From the NCBI GenBank assembly GCA_016785225.1, contig JAFBJZ010000652.1, positions 436,001 to 500,000 on the forward strand: a DNA stretch of 64,000 nucleotides. Direction: 5' to 3'. Positions 48,819-63,210 of this stretch are shown here, piece after piece. The DNA is from Psettodes erumei (Eukaryota > Chordata > Actinopteri > Pleuronectiformes > Psettodidae). Positions within the stretch are counted from its first letter, which is position 1. Each line of letters starts with the position of its first letter. The position numbers and the translations under genes were made by a program. A model generated the notes under the pieces. That model made no database searches. It saw only the letters and a program-made list of their open reading frames with translations, and was not told the DNA's origin.

Positions 48819-49538
48819 AAACCAAACCACGTAGAAGCAGAAGACGGTTGCTTGGGCTTGACCTCGTGTGGGGACGTAGGATCCAAATTAAATCGTCGGC
48901 GACGACTTTTAATGACTTGTGTGTCGACACCGCCGCTCTATCTAACGCAATTTGTTCTTGTTTGCCCCGAACGAATTGTAAATGATGAAGTCGGAGCATT
49001 TTGGCGCCGGGGGGATGGGGTGTCGGTTCTTTACCGAGAAAACGAATCCTGAAAGTGACGAGGACGGACGGGGCGTCAGTCACCGAGTCACACGGCTGAG
49101 CGCGTCGATTACGCGCGCTCGCTGTGATTTAATTACATCTCGTCAGAGGTTTTGATTGTGCGGTCGCTGTTGTGCGTCTCATACATCACAATGAGGGCGT
49201 GCGCGTCTGTCATCGGGGTTGTGGCGCAGGCGCGCTTTTGTTTGCGATTCGACAGGAGTCAACGATGCGTGTGTTTTTTAAATCTTGTTAACTGGTGCGG
49301 CTTCGGCGTGCGTCTGTATTTAAAGAACGTAAACACGCGCGAGACGTCGCCGTCGCCTCTGAACTCCCCGGTTGCCGTTGGTTACCAACTTCCTCGCCGT
49401 CTTCGCTCGTCTTTGCGTCTCCGTGTTTGTCAGCCAGACGCCGTCTTCTCGTGTCAAATGTCGAGACAGACACAACGGAGCTTCTCCGTGTGCGATCCTC
49501 GCTGTTTGCTTTTGTATTTCAATTTAATAAGAGTTTTC

Positions 49539-49572
<34 letters not shown>

Positions 49573-49673
49573 TGTGTGTGTTTAAAATCCATCGGCACAA
49601 ATCCACTTTCAGTCCATCTCTCTGCATTAATCAGGTGTTGAGTCGTCTGTGCTGGTCCTAATCCCTTCTTTAG

Positions 49674-49730
<57 letters not shown>

Positions 49731-49900
49731 ACAGACTCACACCACGTTCACGTCAGAGAAATACACAAAACACCCTCAGGAATGCAGCTCACACACACAC
49801 ACAATCTTAGTCCCTCATTATGCGAACAACGCAAACACACAAACACACACACACACGCACACAGTCATCTGTAGAGGTCAGGAGATGATCCACATGGCAG

Positions 49901-49940
<40 letters not shown>

Positions 49941-49998
49941 TTGTTGACCTTTGATCTCCTTATCTCTTAATAACTCACAACTGTTGTCAGCCAGCGTG

Positions 49999-50031
<33 letters not shown>

Positions 50032-52027
50032 AACAGGAAGAGGACAGACAAAGTAAAAGCATGACTGGAGAGAGTCCACCTTTTTATTTCGGTTTTAATT
50101 TGGTAGTGAGAAATGTCGCAGCGATCGGCGGCTTCGCTCGTCACAGTTCGATGAAGTAATTAGAGTGAAATCAATGGAGCGAGCGGGATGAAGCTGCGGG
50201 GGGAAACAACAGACGAGCCGTAATTACCTCTGAACGCCGCCGCCGCCGTGAATTCTGGGACGCCGCTTGACTTCGGCGGGTGGGGGTGGTCACCTGACGG
50301 AGCTTTACCGCCTCTTCGCTCCTGGAACTGGAGACGTAAAGGACGGCGTGACGCATCGCTGCGGCTCCAGACGAAAAACCCATCGTGATAAAATTCCCGT
50401 ACAAACAGAGCAAAAGTTTTCACGCCCTGTCATTTAGACCGGGTTCACATCGGGCCGCCGCCGATGATGTTTGCGGCTCGGGAATATCGACATATTCCCG
50501 CCGCTCTTTTGCTGCAGGAATCTGCCGGCTCCGTTGCATTTCATGACCTGTTCCTCCCGGACGCTGACGCTGACAAACACGCACTTTCTTTTGTGCGTGT
50601 TTTGTCTTTTTTTTTAAAAATTTTAATTTTGTGGATGAAGGAAGTGAGCGGGTTTCCCAAGCGTGCGCGCACGGCGGGATGCTGGCGCTCATATTTTTTT
50701 TTCACCCTGGCGCGCGTCGACGTCGCCCATCTGTTCCCCGGCGACGCCAGGTTGGCGAAGGGAGTGGCAGGAGCGCGGGAAGCGAGTTTGTGTGTGTGTG
50801 TGTGTGTGTGCGCGACTACGGTGTTGTATTTGTTGGTCTGCCTCTGTGGGTAATAAACAACCTCGGCGGGGAACCGGAGGCGGTAATGACAGAGCGCTCG
50901 TCAGATTAGCTCCTTTAATTCACAGCTTTTCAGCGGCGCGGCGGGCTCTTCGTTTACGGGGGTTTCCTGGAAGCGCTCGCGTCTTTTATTTCAGTAATTT
51001 AGAGAAGAAGAAGAAGAAGAAAATGTGCGAGAGAAGCCCTTTGAGCCGTGAAAGCTCTCGTCGCGCTCATTAATATCCCACAGATTCTGCTGCGAGCTTC
51101 TCGCGGCGGTTCGCTGTTACTCGGGCGGGAACGTCGACGTCGCCATTTCCCATTACCTTTTCCTCCTTTTTGGTTCGCCGATGTTTTTCCTCTTCTTTCT
51201 GATGAATCGCGTAACGTGATCAGGAGAATCCCCGGAGGACCGGAGCAGGAAGTGCCGCCCGGCGCCGCGTCGGGATGGGAACGCGCCTGATTCCTCTTTG
51301 ACGGTTTCGGAGACCGAATCCGGCTTCGTTTGTGTCCCGCGCTCGTTCCCGCCGCCCGACTCTCGCAGAAATAATTGGTTTACGGTGAACGCCCGGCGCT
51401 CTCCTGCTCCCTCATTCCACAAAGTCAGCGAAGGAGAAAGAAACGACAACAACAACAACAACAACAACAACGACCCACTTGGCTGATGAAATAAAAAATA
51501 ATTTAAACGCTTCACCTTGAGGACGGCCCGGCGATCGTCACATGTGCAGGCGAGCGAAGTATGTCGTCGTCCGCGGTGAATTTAATTTTCCCCAACGTTC
51601 CCCTTGACTCCGCGACCCCTCGGCGCTTTGACCTCGCAAGCGGATCTGCGGTAACCAGCGAGGCGGCGTGGGAAGCGTCTGCATTTGTTTTTCTTTTTAT
51701 GCGCTCACCCCGAGAAGTTAAGGTGTGTGTGTGTGTGTGTGTGTTTTGCGGCCCACTCGACTCTACGAGCTCCATTTGGATGAGTCATTCTCATTTGCAC
51801 CGTGCGGAGAGAGTCGGGTCTCCGGTTAATATCCCTCCTCCGGCCCGCGGTCGCACGCAGCGGCGCTTCCTCGTATTTCGCTGGGATTGTCCGGGGTTAT
51901 GATGATGTATGTCAGCGGGAGTCCTCGCCAAAGTAAAAGTATAGGAATAAGAATCGCAGAAAAAGTCCCGACACACACACACTGAGCCCTGTGTGACCGG
52001 TGTACAAACTGCAACATCTATTAGCAT

Positions 52028-52030
<3 letters not shown>

Positions 52031-52093
<63 letters not shown>
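52031..52093. repeat. (GT)n microsatellite, 63 bp
   Basis: Uninterrupted GT run; a CA run follows at 52199-52231 in opposite sense. Confidence 0.95.
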
Positions 52094-52101
<8 letters not shown>

Positions 52102-52198
52102 GAAGCAAACGGCCGTTCCCATCTGTCGTCGTCTCACGGAAAATGAGTTCCCAGACAGACGGAGCTGCCGAGCTGTGTGCGCTGAATGTCGACGGCGT

Positions 52199-52235
<37 letters not shown>

Positions 52236-52543
52236 CACACACATTTGTTTTCCGTAAACAGCCCTACCGAAAGAGGAAACGCATTATTTTGTTATCAATT
52301 ACAATTAAGCGGTCTCCCTTTAGAAGGGGCCATTGATTAAAACAGATTGATTGATTAAAATTAATTGCGTTTCCTTTGAGGTAATTATCACCGGAACCCG
52401 TTTTGACCGACAAAGCTTAATGTCGTCCCCGTCAGCTGCGCCGTGCGGCGGCGCGCTAGCCGCTAATGGTTGCGAGCGCACGCTAAACCGTGCAGCAGGT
52501 GAAGCTGTTCAGGCTCAGGTGACGGAGGACTTTACAGACTTTA

Positions 52544-52557
52544 GCGCCCCCTGGTGT
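52544..52557 (-). promoter_or_regulatory. Candidate CTCF site (strong match)
   Basis: GCGCCCCCTGGTGT matches the reverse CTCF core GCGCCMCCTRSTGG at all but the last base. It lies in gene-free DNA on the right side of the window. Confidence 0.45.
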
Positions 52558-52738
52558 TGGTGTTGTTTCTTTTTTTTCTGTCAGATGCTGTAATCTCATT
52601 AAAATTCTGCACCTGGAAGCTCGGAGAAATTATTCGGGAGTTTCTGCGGCGCAACTCCACGTTAAATTAGAAATGTGAAACGCGAGCGGTGCCACTCGCC
52701 GGTATCATTCCAAACAACACCCCATAATTGGCCGATCG

Positions 52739-52740
52739 GT

Positions 52741-52802
<62 letters not shown>
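52739..52802. repeat. (GT)n microsatellite, 64 bp
   Basis: GT run with one T interruption near 52751. Confidence 0.95.
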
Positions 52803-52805
<3 letters not shown>

Positions 52806-53632
52806 AACTGCCAGACTCAATCAGTTTCCAGCCGGCGCCTTTTTTCCCTGACAGATATCTCGCGGCACAATCTCAGCTCGTTGGGTGGAAAAAAAAAAAA
52901 AAAGACTTTGGCAGGAAAGGAGCGAGCGAGCTCCGTCCCCGCCGCCGTTTATCGCGCGCAAAACCGTATGCGCTGTGCTTTTTCGAACACCTACCTTATT
53001 TATTTATTTATTTTTTGAAATTTTCAGCCTGGTCTCGCTGCGCGCGGGCCGCCATGTTTAATATGTTAAATATATTAATTTCATTAGCGGGAACAATGAG
53101 CGGGGGCGCGGCCGGATCCAAACCCTCGGAGCGTTTCGACCTCCGGTCTCCGCTCCGAGCCGACGATCTTCGTGGGGGAATAAGAGCCGGGATGACTCAC
53201 CTGTTTTTAGAGACGCAACATAAATAGCCTCTCTGTCTTCTCCTTTGTCTCAATTGGTCCCCCACCGTCTCCGACCGCCCCTCCACCCACCTCCACCCCT
53301 GCGTCTCCCCTCTCCACACTTTTGTCTTAAGATGATCCAGGAGATCAGGGGGATTTATTTTTAGCCGCCTGCGTATAAAGAGCGAGACGTCCACCGTGTT
53401 TAAAACGGGGGGAGACACACCTCCACCTCCACCTCCACCTCCACCTCGGCGTCATTCTGGGACGCCGTTGCGGCCGTGACTCACCTTTTGCTTTTTGGAG
53501 CCGGAGACCGGATGAATTTGAGGAAGTGCAAAACAGATTAACGGCAAATATACAGTGATTGTTGAAGGAGTTATTTGTCCTGCAAACGCGTTAGATTTGC
53601 CGCCTTTTCTTCTGTGCGACTGTAAATGAAAC

Positions 53633-53677
<45 letters not shown>

Positions 53678-53844
53678 GGGGCATGTTCCCGTGGGCCAGA
53701 CGACAAGCGGTTTGAGGACGCCACCGCGGGCTCTGGGAAATTGTCATTTTTCACCGTTTGCCGACACTGAACGGTCAGTGGACAGATTGTAAAATCATCC
53801 AGTTAATTGCCATTATTCAGTGCACACACACATGCATGCGAACA

Positions 53845-53893
<49 letters not shown>

Positions 53894-54047
53894 CCTAAAT
53901 TAAAAGGCAGAGTGATAAAGCACAGGCCGCAGAGAGACTTCACAACAAATGCAAAGGCAAACGGACAAAAGCGCCGCCGCCGTCACGCTGCAGAAACCTG
54001 CAAGAGCCGGGACGTGTCCCTCTTAAACGAACGCTCGCCCACCCCTT

Positions 54048-54049
<2 letters not shown>

Positions 54050-54121
<72 letters not shown>
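54050..54121. repeat. (CA)n microsatellite, 72 bp
   Basis: Uninterrupted CA run. Confidence 0.95.
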
Positions 54122-54122
<1 letters not shown>

Positions 54123-54247
54123 TCCACAGGACAGTCAATTTTTTCCGTACACGGCGACACAGATTGTAATCATCCACAGACATGACACGCATTTTAATAC
54201 AAATCTGGCTGAACACAATGCAGCGCTTGCAGCAAATGGCCTCAAGA

Positions 54248-54287
<40 letters not shown>

Positions 54288-54879
54288 TGTGAGTGTGCGT
54301 CTGCCTGCCTCGCTGTGTGAACCTCTATCTCATTTCGTAGCCGCTCGGGGAAAATGTGACTTGAATTCTGATGTGTTTAATTGAAACCTGTTTTATCCCC
54401 CATTTACCACACTCCTATACGGAGGATTATAGATGGAGGAGGAGGAGGAGGAGGAGGAAGGGTGGAGAGGAGAGGGAGATAAGGAGATTGCAGGGAGGTG
54501 GAGGAGGAGAGAAGAAGCAGGAAATGGGAGGCAGCACCAGCGTTGTTATTGTTCCGTCCGCAGACACGGGCGGCCGGCGGTGTTTTTCTTCTTTTGAGGT
54601 GACGTCGCCACTGCGTCGCTGCACCTACATTTCCCAGAGATCAGCCACCAGTCGGGTGGAGGGTGGTGCCGGTGACATCACGTTCTTCTCCGTAGGTGGA
54701 GCTCTTCTCTTCTTTGGCCGGGACGCTCCGGCGGGTTTTATGGGACGCAGCGAAACGCATCACTTCCTCTTTTCTCTTGTCACATCCTCCCCCAAAAACA
54801 TAAGCGTGACTGGATCATTTATATGTTATTGTTATTATTGTTATTTACTTATTTGCTGTTTAGTTGTATGTGACTGTAT

Positions 54880-54922
<43 letters not shown>

Positions 54923-55306
54923 GTTGATTGATTGTTGTACCAGTAAAACTAGCGCGCATGCAGAAAATTTTCCCCCCGTCAGCTTTTACAGTCGATACAG
55001 CGGATTAAATGTGCCGAGAGGTTTTTATTTATTTATTTTTATTTATTTATTTTTTACGATAACACCTTTTTACACACGTCTTTTTTGGAGCGAGCTGCTT
55101 TGACCTTTTTAAGCGTGATTTTTTTTTTTTTTTTTTTCCCCGCCTCAGACCTGCCGTCTCCTCTCATCTCGCAGGAAACAAACGGCGGCGATTTGCTCGG
55201 ACGCTCAGAAAAACAAACCCCGAAAAACAAAAGGAGTCGGTTTGACGGCGAGGAGGCGCGCCCCTCCGTGCGCCCCGGTTTTTGATCTTGCCATAGCGGC
55301 GGGCGG

Positions 55307-55308
<2 letters not shown>

Positions 55309-55365
<57 letters not shown>

Positions 55366-55498
55366 GGCAGCGCCGGTTAGCGGCCAGAAACAGGAAGTTG
55401 TGTCATTTCCGTCAGCCCCTGTTTTCTACCCCCCTGCTCCACGAACCAGTGGATGCGAAATAAATGTGACGTTTTCGTTGGTCAACGACTCGCGCTAT

Positions 55499-55571
<73 letters not shown>
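55309..55571. repeat. Two long (GT)n tracts
   Basis: GT runs at 55309-55363 and 55499-55571 (the latter with one C near its start). Confidence 0.95.
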
Positions 55572-55572
<1 letters not shown>

Positions 55573-56967
55573 ATGCACCTTTGTATGCACGCTCGGCCCC
55601 TCTCAGTCCATTACAGCAAATGAAAACAAAACGGCAGTTACGTCCAATCCTTTGCCTCCCATCATTCATTCTCATTCTGGACACGCACACACACACACAC
55701 ACACACACACTCCACTCAAACACCACTTATCCATCGTCATCATCATCATCGTTTATCCTCGTCTGTTCCGCCCTTTCCCGGCGTCCAGGCAGCTGAGAAG
55801 CCAATCTATGAGACCAGACTGCGGCGGCTCGTAATCAATGGGTTTTTACAAATCCTCTCTCTCTCTCTCTCTCTTTCTCTCCCTCTCTGTCTCTCTCTCG
55901 CTCACTCGCTCTCTCGCTCTGTAACTGAGCCAATCTTTTTTGGGGGGGGGGGGGCTGCTTTAATCACAGTCAGGCTGGAAAATGGCAGAAAACGTCTTTT
56001 CATCCCGCTGCTCGCTCGCTCGCTCCGACTCCGATCACCCGGCACGTCGGCACTTCCTCGTGCCGCCGTGAATTATAGACAGAAGAAGAAGAAGAAGAAG
56101 AAGAAAGCGCCGCGGCCCGTGTTGGGACTCCGTTTGAGTTTAATTCGTCCGCGCCTTTCATGAGCGATCCGCAGTCGCCCGAGTCGCTCTGAGCGGGTTT
56201 TCGGACGGCGGCGCCGTTTTGCATTATTTACGGCTAATGTGCGCGAGGAACCCGGCGAGCAGCTTTGACGGACGGCGTGCGAAACGCGAGTTGTCGGGTC
56301 ACGGATGAGTTCGTCCTGTAGAGCGTGTGAGTTCGGTTCCACCTCGGGGAAGGTCGCGACCTTTCGGCGTTTCCCAAATTACCGGAGGGGAATTTTTCCG
56401 AGTTTGAATTCAGGTTTAAAGTTTCGGGGCCAGAAAACTGTTAATTTAATTTATGCCCCGTTATATTTTAAAATTGGCATTAATAAATAAATTTAAAAAG
56501 AAGAACGAGCCGGAGAGGAGTATTAATTATAAATAAACGTCTCCCAGTGTGGTCCGTGTTCGGGGGAGGAAAACAAAAAAATCTGCTTTTCGTAGCTTTG
56601 TGTAAACAGACACACATGCCACCGGAAAGTGTGTTTACTCCCAACAAAAAAAAAGGAGAAATATTAGTTTTTTGTTTTTTTTTGTCATTATTGTGATTAT
56701 TCACATCCTCTCACAATGTGGCTGCAACACAAAATACGCACAAATTAATTCAGTCCCCGCTGGTGGAGCTGGTGTCAGGTTTATGTCCTCGTAACTCTCA
56801 CTCTCTGTCAGGTTTTTTTTTTTATAATTCAGGGATTAAATTGAGGGATTGAAGGATTGTGGTGATATTAAAAATTACGATACCCTCTCACAATAACCCC
56901 AGAACTAATCTGATGAAATGTGGTCGGCCCCGCGTGGACGAGCGAGCGAGACCGGAAAGGATGCGGC

Positions 56968-56968
<1 letters not shown>

Positions 56969-57027
<59 letters not shown>
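56969..57027. repeat. (AC)n microsatellite, 59 bp
   Basis: Uninterrupted AC run. Confidence 0.95.
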
Positions 57028-57029
<2 letters not shown>

Positions 57030-59364
57030 CAGCGTCAGATAAGCTTATCAGTTAATGGCTGAATCTGAAAGTAGTGGCCCGTCTCCCCGTTACAACCCTT
57101 TACCGTGTTTGCGATAAGGACGTTGTCGCACTTCGTCGGCTCCTCGCGAGCGTAATTAGTTGACGCGCCGAGCTGTTTGTGTCGCTCGCGGCCTCTTTGT
57201 GCGTTTGTGCGCGTTTCCCTCGCCGTGCCCCTCCTGAAAACAGTTGCTCTGCGACGCTCGTCTCTCTTAAGTGTGCGTCGCGTCGGATATTCGCAGGGAG
57301 ACAGATGTGGATGTTGTGTTTTTCTGTGTGTGTGTGTGTGTGTCTAAATCAGTAAGACTTAAAAACTGCACCGACAGCTGCAGATAAACAGGGAATCATT
57401 TCTTTTTCAGCGACTGCAGCCTGTTTTATTTAATACGACGATGAAAAGTCGAAACAGAAACGTGAAACGTTTCCCTCCTCGCCGTTTTGACGCGAGTCCG
57501 AGTCACCTGACGCTGACCAGGCCCCCCCGCTGCGGGGGCCGCTGTTTATTTCGCTGACGCCGATTCGTCTTCGCCGTTGTTTCGCTTGTTTGACACTTTT
57601 ATACAAACTGGTCCCGAAAAAGGCTTCGAGCTCGAGGGACGAGGTCCGACGCTTTCCAGGCGCTTTCGCAGGAATGGAATCTCAAGCGCTAAATAAAAAA
57701 AAAAAAAAAACAACAGAGGATCCATTGTTGACTCGTTCTTGTTCCCGCTGACATTCCCACCCAAACCTCATCCTGCTGTATTCCACATTTAAGCCCAGCG
57801 AAGTGCGGCACAGCGCTCGCGAGCGTTTCCCCGCGCCGCCGGTTTTCCGGATTCGCTTGTACTGTGAATAAATGCGTGTTTATTTTCAGGTCGGCCCACT
57901 TCCCGAGCCTCGAGGTGACGTCCCGCTGAGTCGTAATTATAAATCAGGCGGAGTAAATTGGCTCTGGCGGATGATTTAAACGTCAGGCGTCGCGTAAATG
58001 TCTCCATCTCAGCATCCGCCTCACGTCTCCACGTCCTCCCACGTGCCCCGATCCGTCCCGGGCCGTCTTCCGTGGACACGTTCGGCCCATCCGGGGCCTT
58101 TATTGCGCCCGGGAGGGACATCGCCGCGTGTGGCGGGCGGTCGTAAAGTTCCCCGCGACGTCACATCACATCATTAAAAAAAAAAAGAAAATCCATCTGC
58201 CTTTCACGGAGGTCATCCAGGAGAGAAAGTGGAAGTCATGTGACGTGGGTGAAGCAGCATGTATGTATGTGTGCAGTGTAGTTTAATTACACAGACGGTG
58301 TTTTAATCTAATCTAATCTGGAATGGAAACGTGTAGCGGAGTGAAAACATGCAGATGTTTGATGGAGAAAACACTCCGTGGATTCAGAGACACGTGGAAA
58401 CTCAGCGTTTTTGGATGTCGGTGATATTTATGCCCCCCCCTTTAAGGAATGACACCAATTACTTTACTACACACACACACACACGGGTGGAGTGTGTGTG
58501 TGTGTGTGTGTGTGTGCAGAAGCCTTTCTTCTTTTTAATGGATTTTATTTTTCACTGAATCTAAGCAGGACCGATCTGCTTTCAGTAAAAATAAACGGCG
58601 GCGACGTCCCAGCGCTCACTTTGTTCAACAAGCCGCTCGGCGTTTACTCCGCTGAGTCAGCACGCCGCACGTCAACGCTCCGACGGTCGGTCCCAGCTGC
58701 TGCTGCTGCTGCCGGGATACAGGAGCGGAGGAAGTGATTTGGGAACGCTGAGGAACGCTGTTTCGTGTAGCGGGACGGGCGGCACTCTGCGAAATGACGT
58801 CCGGCTATATAAAATAAAATGAAGTGTCTTTTCCGCTTCCCTGCTTTTAAAATGCACTTCCACTTATATTACTGTACATCCAGTGCGGCAGAGCGTATAT
58901 GCAGTACCTCCACGGACACGGATGATATTCCACGTTATTCCAGGTTATTCCCTGCTTGTGTGTTTTTGGACTTCAGACGATAAGTGGCGGCGACCTGGAA
59001 ATAAGGAGAGAAAAGTGTGAATAAAAATGTTTTTCTCTCTTATCTCTAATTCCAGCGTGTTCCCGTACGGATCCTCTCGGGGAGGTCGGGACCCGGAGGT
59101 TTGGGAACACGGGGCTGAATAATTAATCTGGACAAACAACACGGAACCGGCTGGAGATTATCACTAGCACAATCTTCTTCTGCACAATGCGTCCATATTG
59201 GTGTAAAGCGTGTGCAGCATTTAGGACGTAGCGCTGAGATGCATCCACCCATCAAGTAGCTTAACATAAGCAAAAAAAAAACAAATAACGCATCTACTTT
59301 AATTGAGATGAGCTCCCCCGACACCGGTTACTCCCCCCCCCCCCAGTTGTACACCTGCTGACGT

Positions 59365-59410
<46 letters not shown>

Positions 59411-59494
59411 AGGGCCGTTTTAGTCAGCAGTCGACTCCATGCGGCACTGCAGTCGCCAGAGTGATGCCTGCTCAGTTTAATCACCTGTAGTCAT

Positions 59495-59527
<33 letters not shown>

Positions 59528-60747
59528 AGTGAGGCACAGCACTGCAGAAATAGAAAGGTATAAAAAAAAAAAAACAACAACAACAACCTTCCAGACTGAA
59601 TCCCCCGCTCCTGCCTGGAGGTGTGTTGTTGTTCACTGAGCTCTGATAACAGAGTTTTGTTGAGTTAATCCTTTAAAACAATAAAAAGTTGTCACCCTGA
59701 AGCCCCCCCCACCCCCACCCCCTCCACCTCCACCCCCACCCCCTCACCCCACCCATGAGTCACAGCGGCCGGCGGTTTCGTAGGCTGTCGCAGAGGAACG
59801 GTGAGGTTGTGCGTCAAGTTGCAAGAGGAGCGCGGCGAAATCTTCGTCCAGATCTGCAGCCACAAACCAGCTGGGATAACGACAAAAAAAACAACACAAC
59901 TTTTGTGGCAGAGCTATACAATCTGTGTCGGAGGAAAACATGGCGAGCACCCCCACCCCCACCCCCCCCGCTTGGCGAGCCCCCCCCCCCCGGCGTTTGA
60001 GAGATGAATCAAAGTTAATGAAGTCTCCCAAAGTGTTGTCTGATTTCGCTCCAAGCTCCCGGAAGCCAAGGCTCTGCAGTGCAGCATCCATCCATCAATC
60101 CACCGCCTCCACCACCTCCGCCCACCCTCACCCTCACCACCACACCACCACCACCCGTCCAGCCGTGCGTGCACGGGGGAGGAACGGTGCAAATAACTGG
60201 CAGAAAACGTCCCGCTGCGTGAGATGAACCGGACCCGGCTTACAACGTCAAACACACGCACGAGGAGCCGGCGCCGGGGTCGTTTGAGGTGAAGCGGTGA
60301 GAGGAGCGCTCTCATGCATCATCATCATCATCATCATCATCAGGCTGTGTGTGTGTGTGTGTGTGTGCGTGTGCGTGCGCTCTGGAGCCGTCCGGAGCAT
60401 CTGGAAGCCGACGGGAGAAGAAGGTTAATTTGATTTGCTGCGGCCGTATTCGTTTACCGAGCGCCGTTAAAACGGATTCACGACGACCCGCTCCCATTCA
60501 TCTGCAGTGGTTGGGAAATCAATGAGCATCTGGGGGTGGGGGTGGGGGTGGAGGTGGAGGTGGAGGTGGGGGGTGTCCGGCATTCCAGTTCGAGCTGGAG
60601 GTGTTTGCGCTCCGATGAGGTGCCGGAGATTTAGTGCTCGGACTTCATTTACAACGCGAGGTCGTTTTCACGCCTGGACGAGCTAACGCGCACGAACCGC
60701 TTATCTGACTCCTGGATATCACCCCCCCCCCACCTCACTGTCGACTG

Positions 60748-60791
<44 letters not shown>

Positions 60792-60929
60792 CTGTTTCTT
60801 TTTTTTTTTTTTTAAAGGAACCCTCCATCCATTTGTGTTTCTGTACACTGCCTCGCTGACAGCGGGACACGGTGATAAATGGCTTCTTCTGCCGGGGGGG
60901 GGGGGGGGTGTTTGCTGCCAAATACCACA

Positions 60930-60931
<2 letters not shown>

Positions 60932-60986
<55 letters not shown>

Positions 60987-61085
60987 GTGCGTATCGATCG
61001 TGAACCCTTGATAACTGTTTTGCCCCCGCGTGATGATTGGTGTTCAGTCCGGCCGTCGTATCTCTTACGTGTCGATATGAGGTCG

Positions 61086-61116
<31 letters not shown>
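60932..61116. repeat. Two (GT)n tracts
   Basis: GT runs at 60932-60985 and 61087-61116. Confidence 0.95.
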
Positions 61117-61119
<3 letters not shown>

Positions 61120-61728
61120 TGTATGTTAATGCACGTACACTTAGTGCATTGGGTTGTGCGTTTCCCGGGTGGGGGTGGGGGGGGTGGATTATTAACAGCC
61201 AGTAAATTAGGCCTAGTTTGCGAGGCTTGAGAATGTAAAGCCTGGATGTGGGAGCTGTAACGAGGAGACGTAAACGTTTTTACGACCTGTTTTAATCAGA
61301 GAGTTACGTCGTTACACTGAGGCTGCAGGATTCACGAGCATCAACAGAACCGGGGGGGTCGGGGGGGCCCAGAAACCAGCCCCCCCCAAGAAAAACCCTC
61401 ATTATTTGACATGAGCAACTGTGCAGAGGTGTGTTCATCCAAAAGGTCTTGTAGGGCTTGCAAAAGTTTGTTTGTGTTGTTGTTGTTGTTGTTGTTGCTT
61501 GTTTATTTAAGATCAACCAACTTTCTAGTACACAACTTGTCTAACCATAAAGAGGATTAGACCAGAGGCCGTGACCAACGTGATGCCACTTCAGGAAAGG
61601 GGGAAAAAAAAAACAACCCCAAACACAGGACAGATTAAGAGCGGCAAAACATCAGCTGGTTCAGTGAATCCCAGTTTCTGCTCGGGGACGGTTCAGTGAA
61701 CCTGACTCTAACGGTTACCGCTGAGGGC

Positions 61729-61768
<40 letters not shown>

Positions 61769-62255
61769 CGGTCCAAACAGGATGTTTGCACCAGCTGAAA
61801 AATCCGTCAACAAAAAAAGTCGGGAGTGAAAGAGCAAAGAAATGTATGGAAATAGACGGGAGGTAATCTGGAGGAAATCTCCACGAGACGCTCTGAATGA
61901 ACTCTCTTTGGTGGGGGGGTGGTGGTGGTGGTGGAGGTGGAGGTGGTGGAGGGGGGTCAGGGTGGCCGTCACCCATCGGCCATGATGGACGTCGTAGTCC
62001 GCGGCGGGAGAACGTCCTCCTTCTACGTCTCATTTCCGGGTAAAACAAAAAATGCTTGGATGCTGTGATCCACGCAGTTTGTTTTTTTTAAGATGAGAGG
62101 CGGAGGTCAAAGGTCAAGAGCGGAAACGGGCCTATTCTGGGTCGACCCGCCCGCGCCACTCGTCCCCCTGCAGAAACGCACCCGCGGGGCGTCATTTTCG
62201 CTTACGATGCAGCCGAGGGAGAGCAGCCTCTTGTGCGGCCATCCCACACAGAGAG

Positions 62256-62257
<2 letters not shown>

Positions 62258-62324
<67 letters not shown>
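62258..62324. repeat. (CA)n microsatellite, 67 bp
   Basis: Uninterrupted CA run. Confidence 0.95.
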
Positions 62325-62326
<2 letters not shown>

Positions 62327-62967
62327 CCTCTTCCAGGTTGATCAGAAATGGCGTGAATAAGTCGGCCGATTTCAGAACACGCCGTCGGTGTGGCGGGTGT
62401 TAGCCACTTAGCTTAGCACGAGGTGCTACGACGTCGCTCGTTTTCCACCCTGGTTGTCGATGAGGTCATTCGGCGCTTTTTCCTTCCCTGGCGCTGCCGG
62501 GTAGTGCCGGACGAAACGAAAACAGAAATATTGGCGCTCCCCCTCCACCACCTCCTCCTCCTCCTCCTCCTCCTCCTCGGAGACGCAGGCTGTCGCCATG
62601 GGACAGCTTGGGAAATATACCAACGACATACTAATGAATTTCCCGGGAAGAGAAGAGGGGAAAAAAAAAACAAAACAAAGAAATGTGAGCGGCCTATTTT
62701 AGGACCGCGCCGGGCACGAGTGCTGCGTGAACGGGTGAAATGTAATCGAAGACAAAGTGCTTCCAGTAAGTCACTGTCTGCCCCCACCCGCCCCCACCTA
62801 CCTCCACCCCCGCGGCGGCGATACATCTTCCTGGGGGGGGGTGGGGTGGGCGTTCATCGGAGCAGAACGGGAGCGGCCCACGATTACAACCTTGACGCCG
62901 CGCTGGCCGCAATCCCGGAACGACGACGACGGTCCAAACCGTGCCGAGCCGGGGCAGAAACGTGAGG

Positions 62968-62981
62968 GTTGCCATGACAAC
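62968..62981 (+). promoter_or_regulatory. Candidate RFX X-box
   Basis: GTTGCCATGACAAC differs by one base from the palindromic RFX X-box (GTTGCC, two bases, GGCAAC). X-boxes mark promoters of ciliary and MHC class II genes. The following 40 bases contain two more GGCAACC half-sites. No gene start was recognised nearby. Confidence 0.3.
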
Positions 62982-63120
62982 AGCAGCGGCAACCGCCGTC
63001 CCCGGCAACCCCGCGTTTTTCCACAGCGATGTCGGCGAGAGGAGGGGGGCCCTTAAAAGGAAAAAATTCGATCCATCCCTGGCATCTCCTCCTCTCCCCT
63101 TTCGTTTTATATTCATAGAA

Positions 63121-63121
<1 letters not shown>

Positions 63122-63196
<75 letters not shown>

Positions 63197-63210
63197 GTGC
63201 GTGTGTGTGT
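63122..63210. repeat. (GT)n microsatellite, 89 bp
   Basis: GT run with GC interruptions near 63192 and 63200. Confidence 0.95.

Larger units (their letters stand above)
45631..52000. other. Intergenic, repeat-rich; no gene recognised
   Basis: Includes the protease 5' flank without a clear TATA box, (TA)n at about 46028-46054, TTATT-type repeats at 46776-46830, CA/GT tracts at 46417-46450, 48244-48277, 48355-48407, 48533-48576, 49540-49582, 49678-49722 and 49902-49938, and a 13-nt inverted repeat at 48787-48818. Candidate frames are translated repeats or lack any family feature. Confidence 0.5.
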
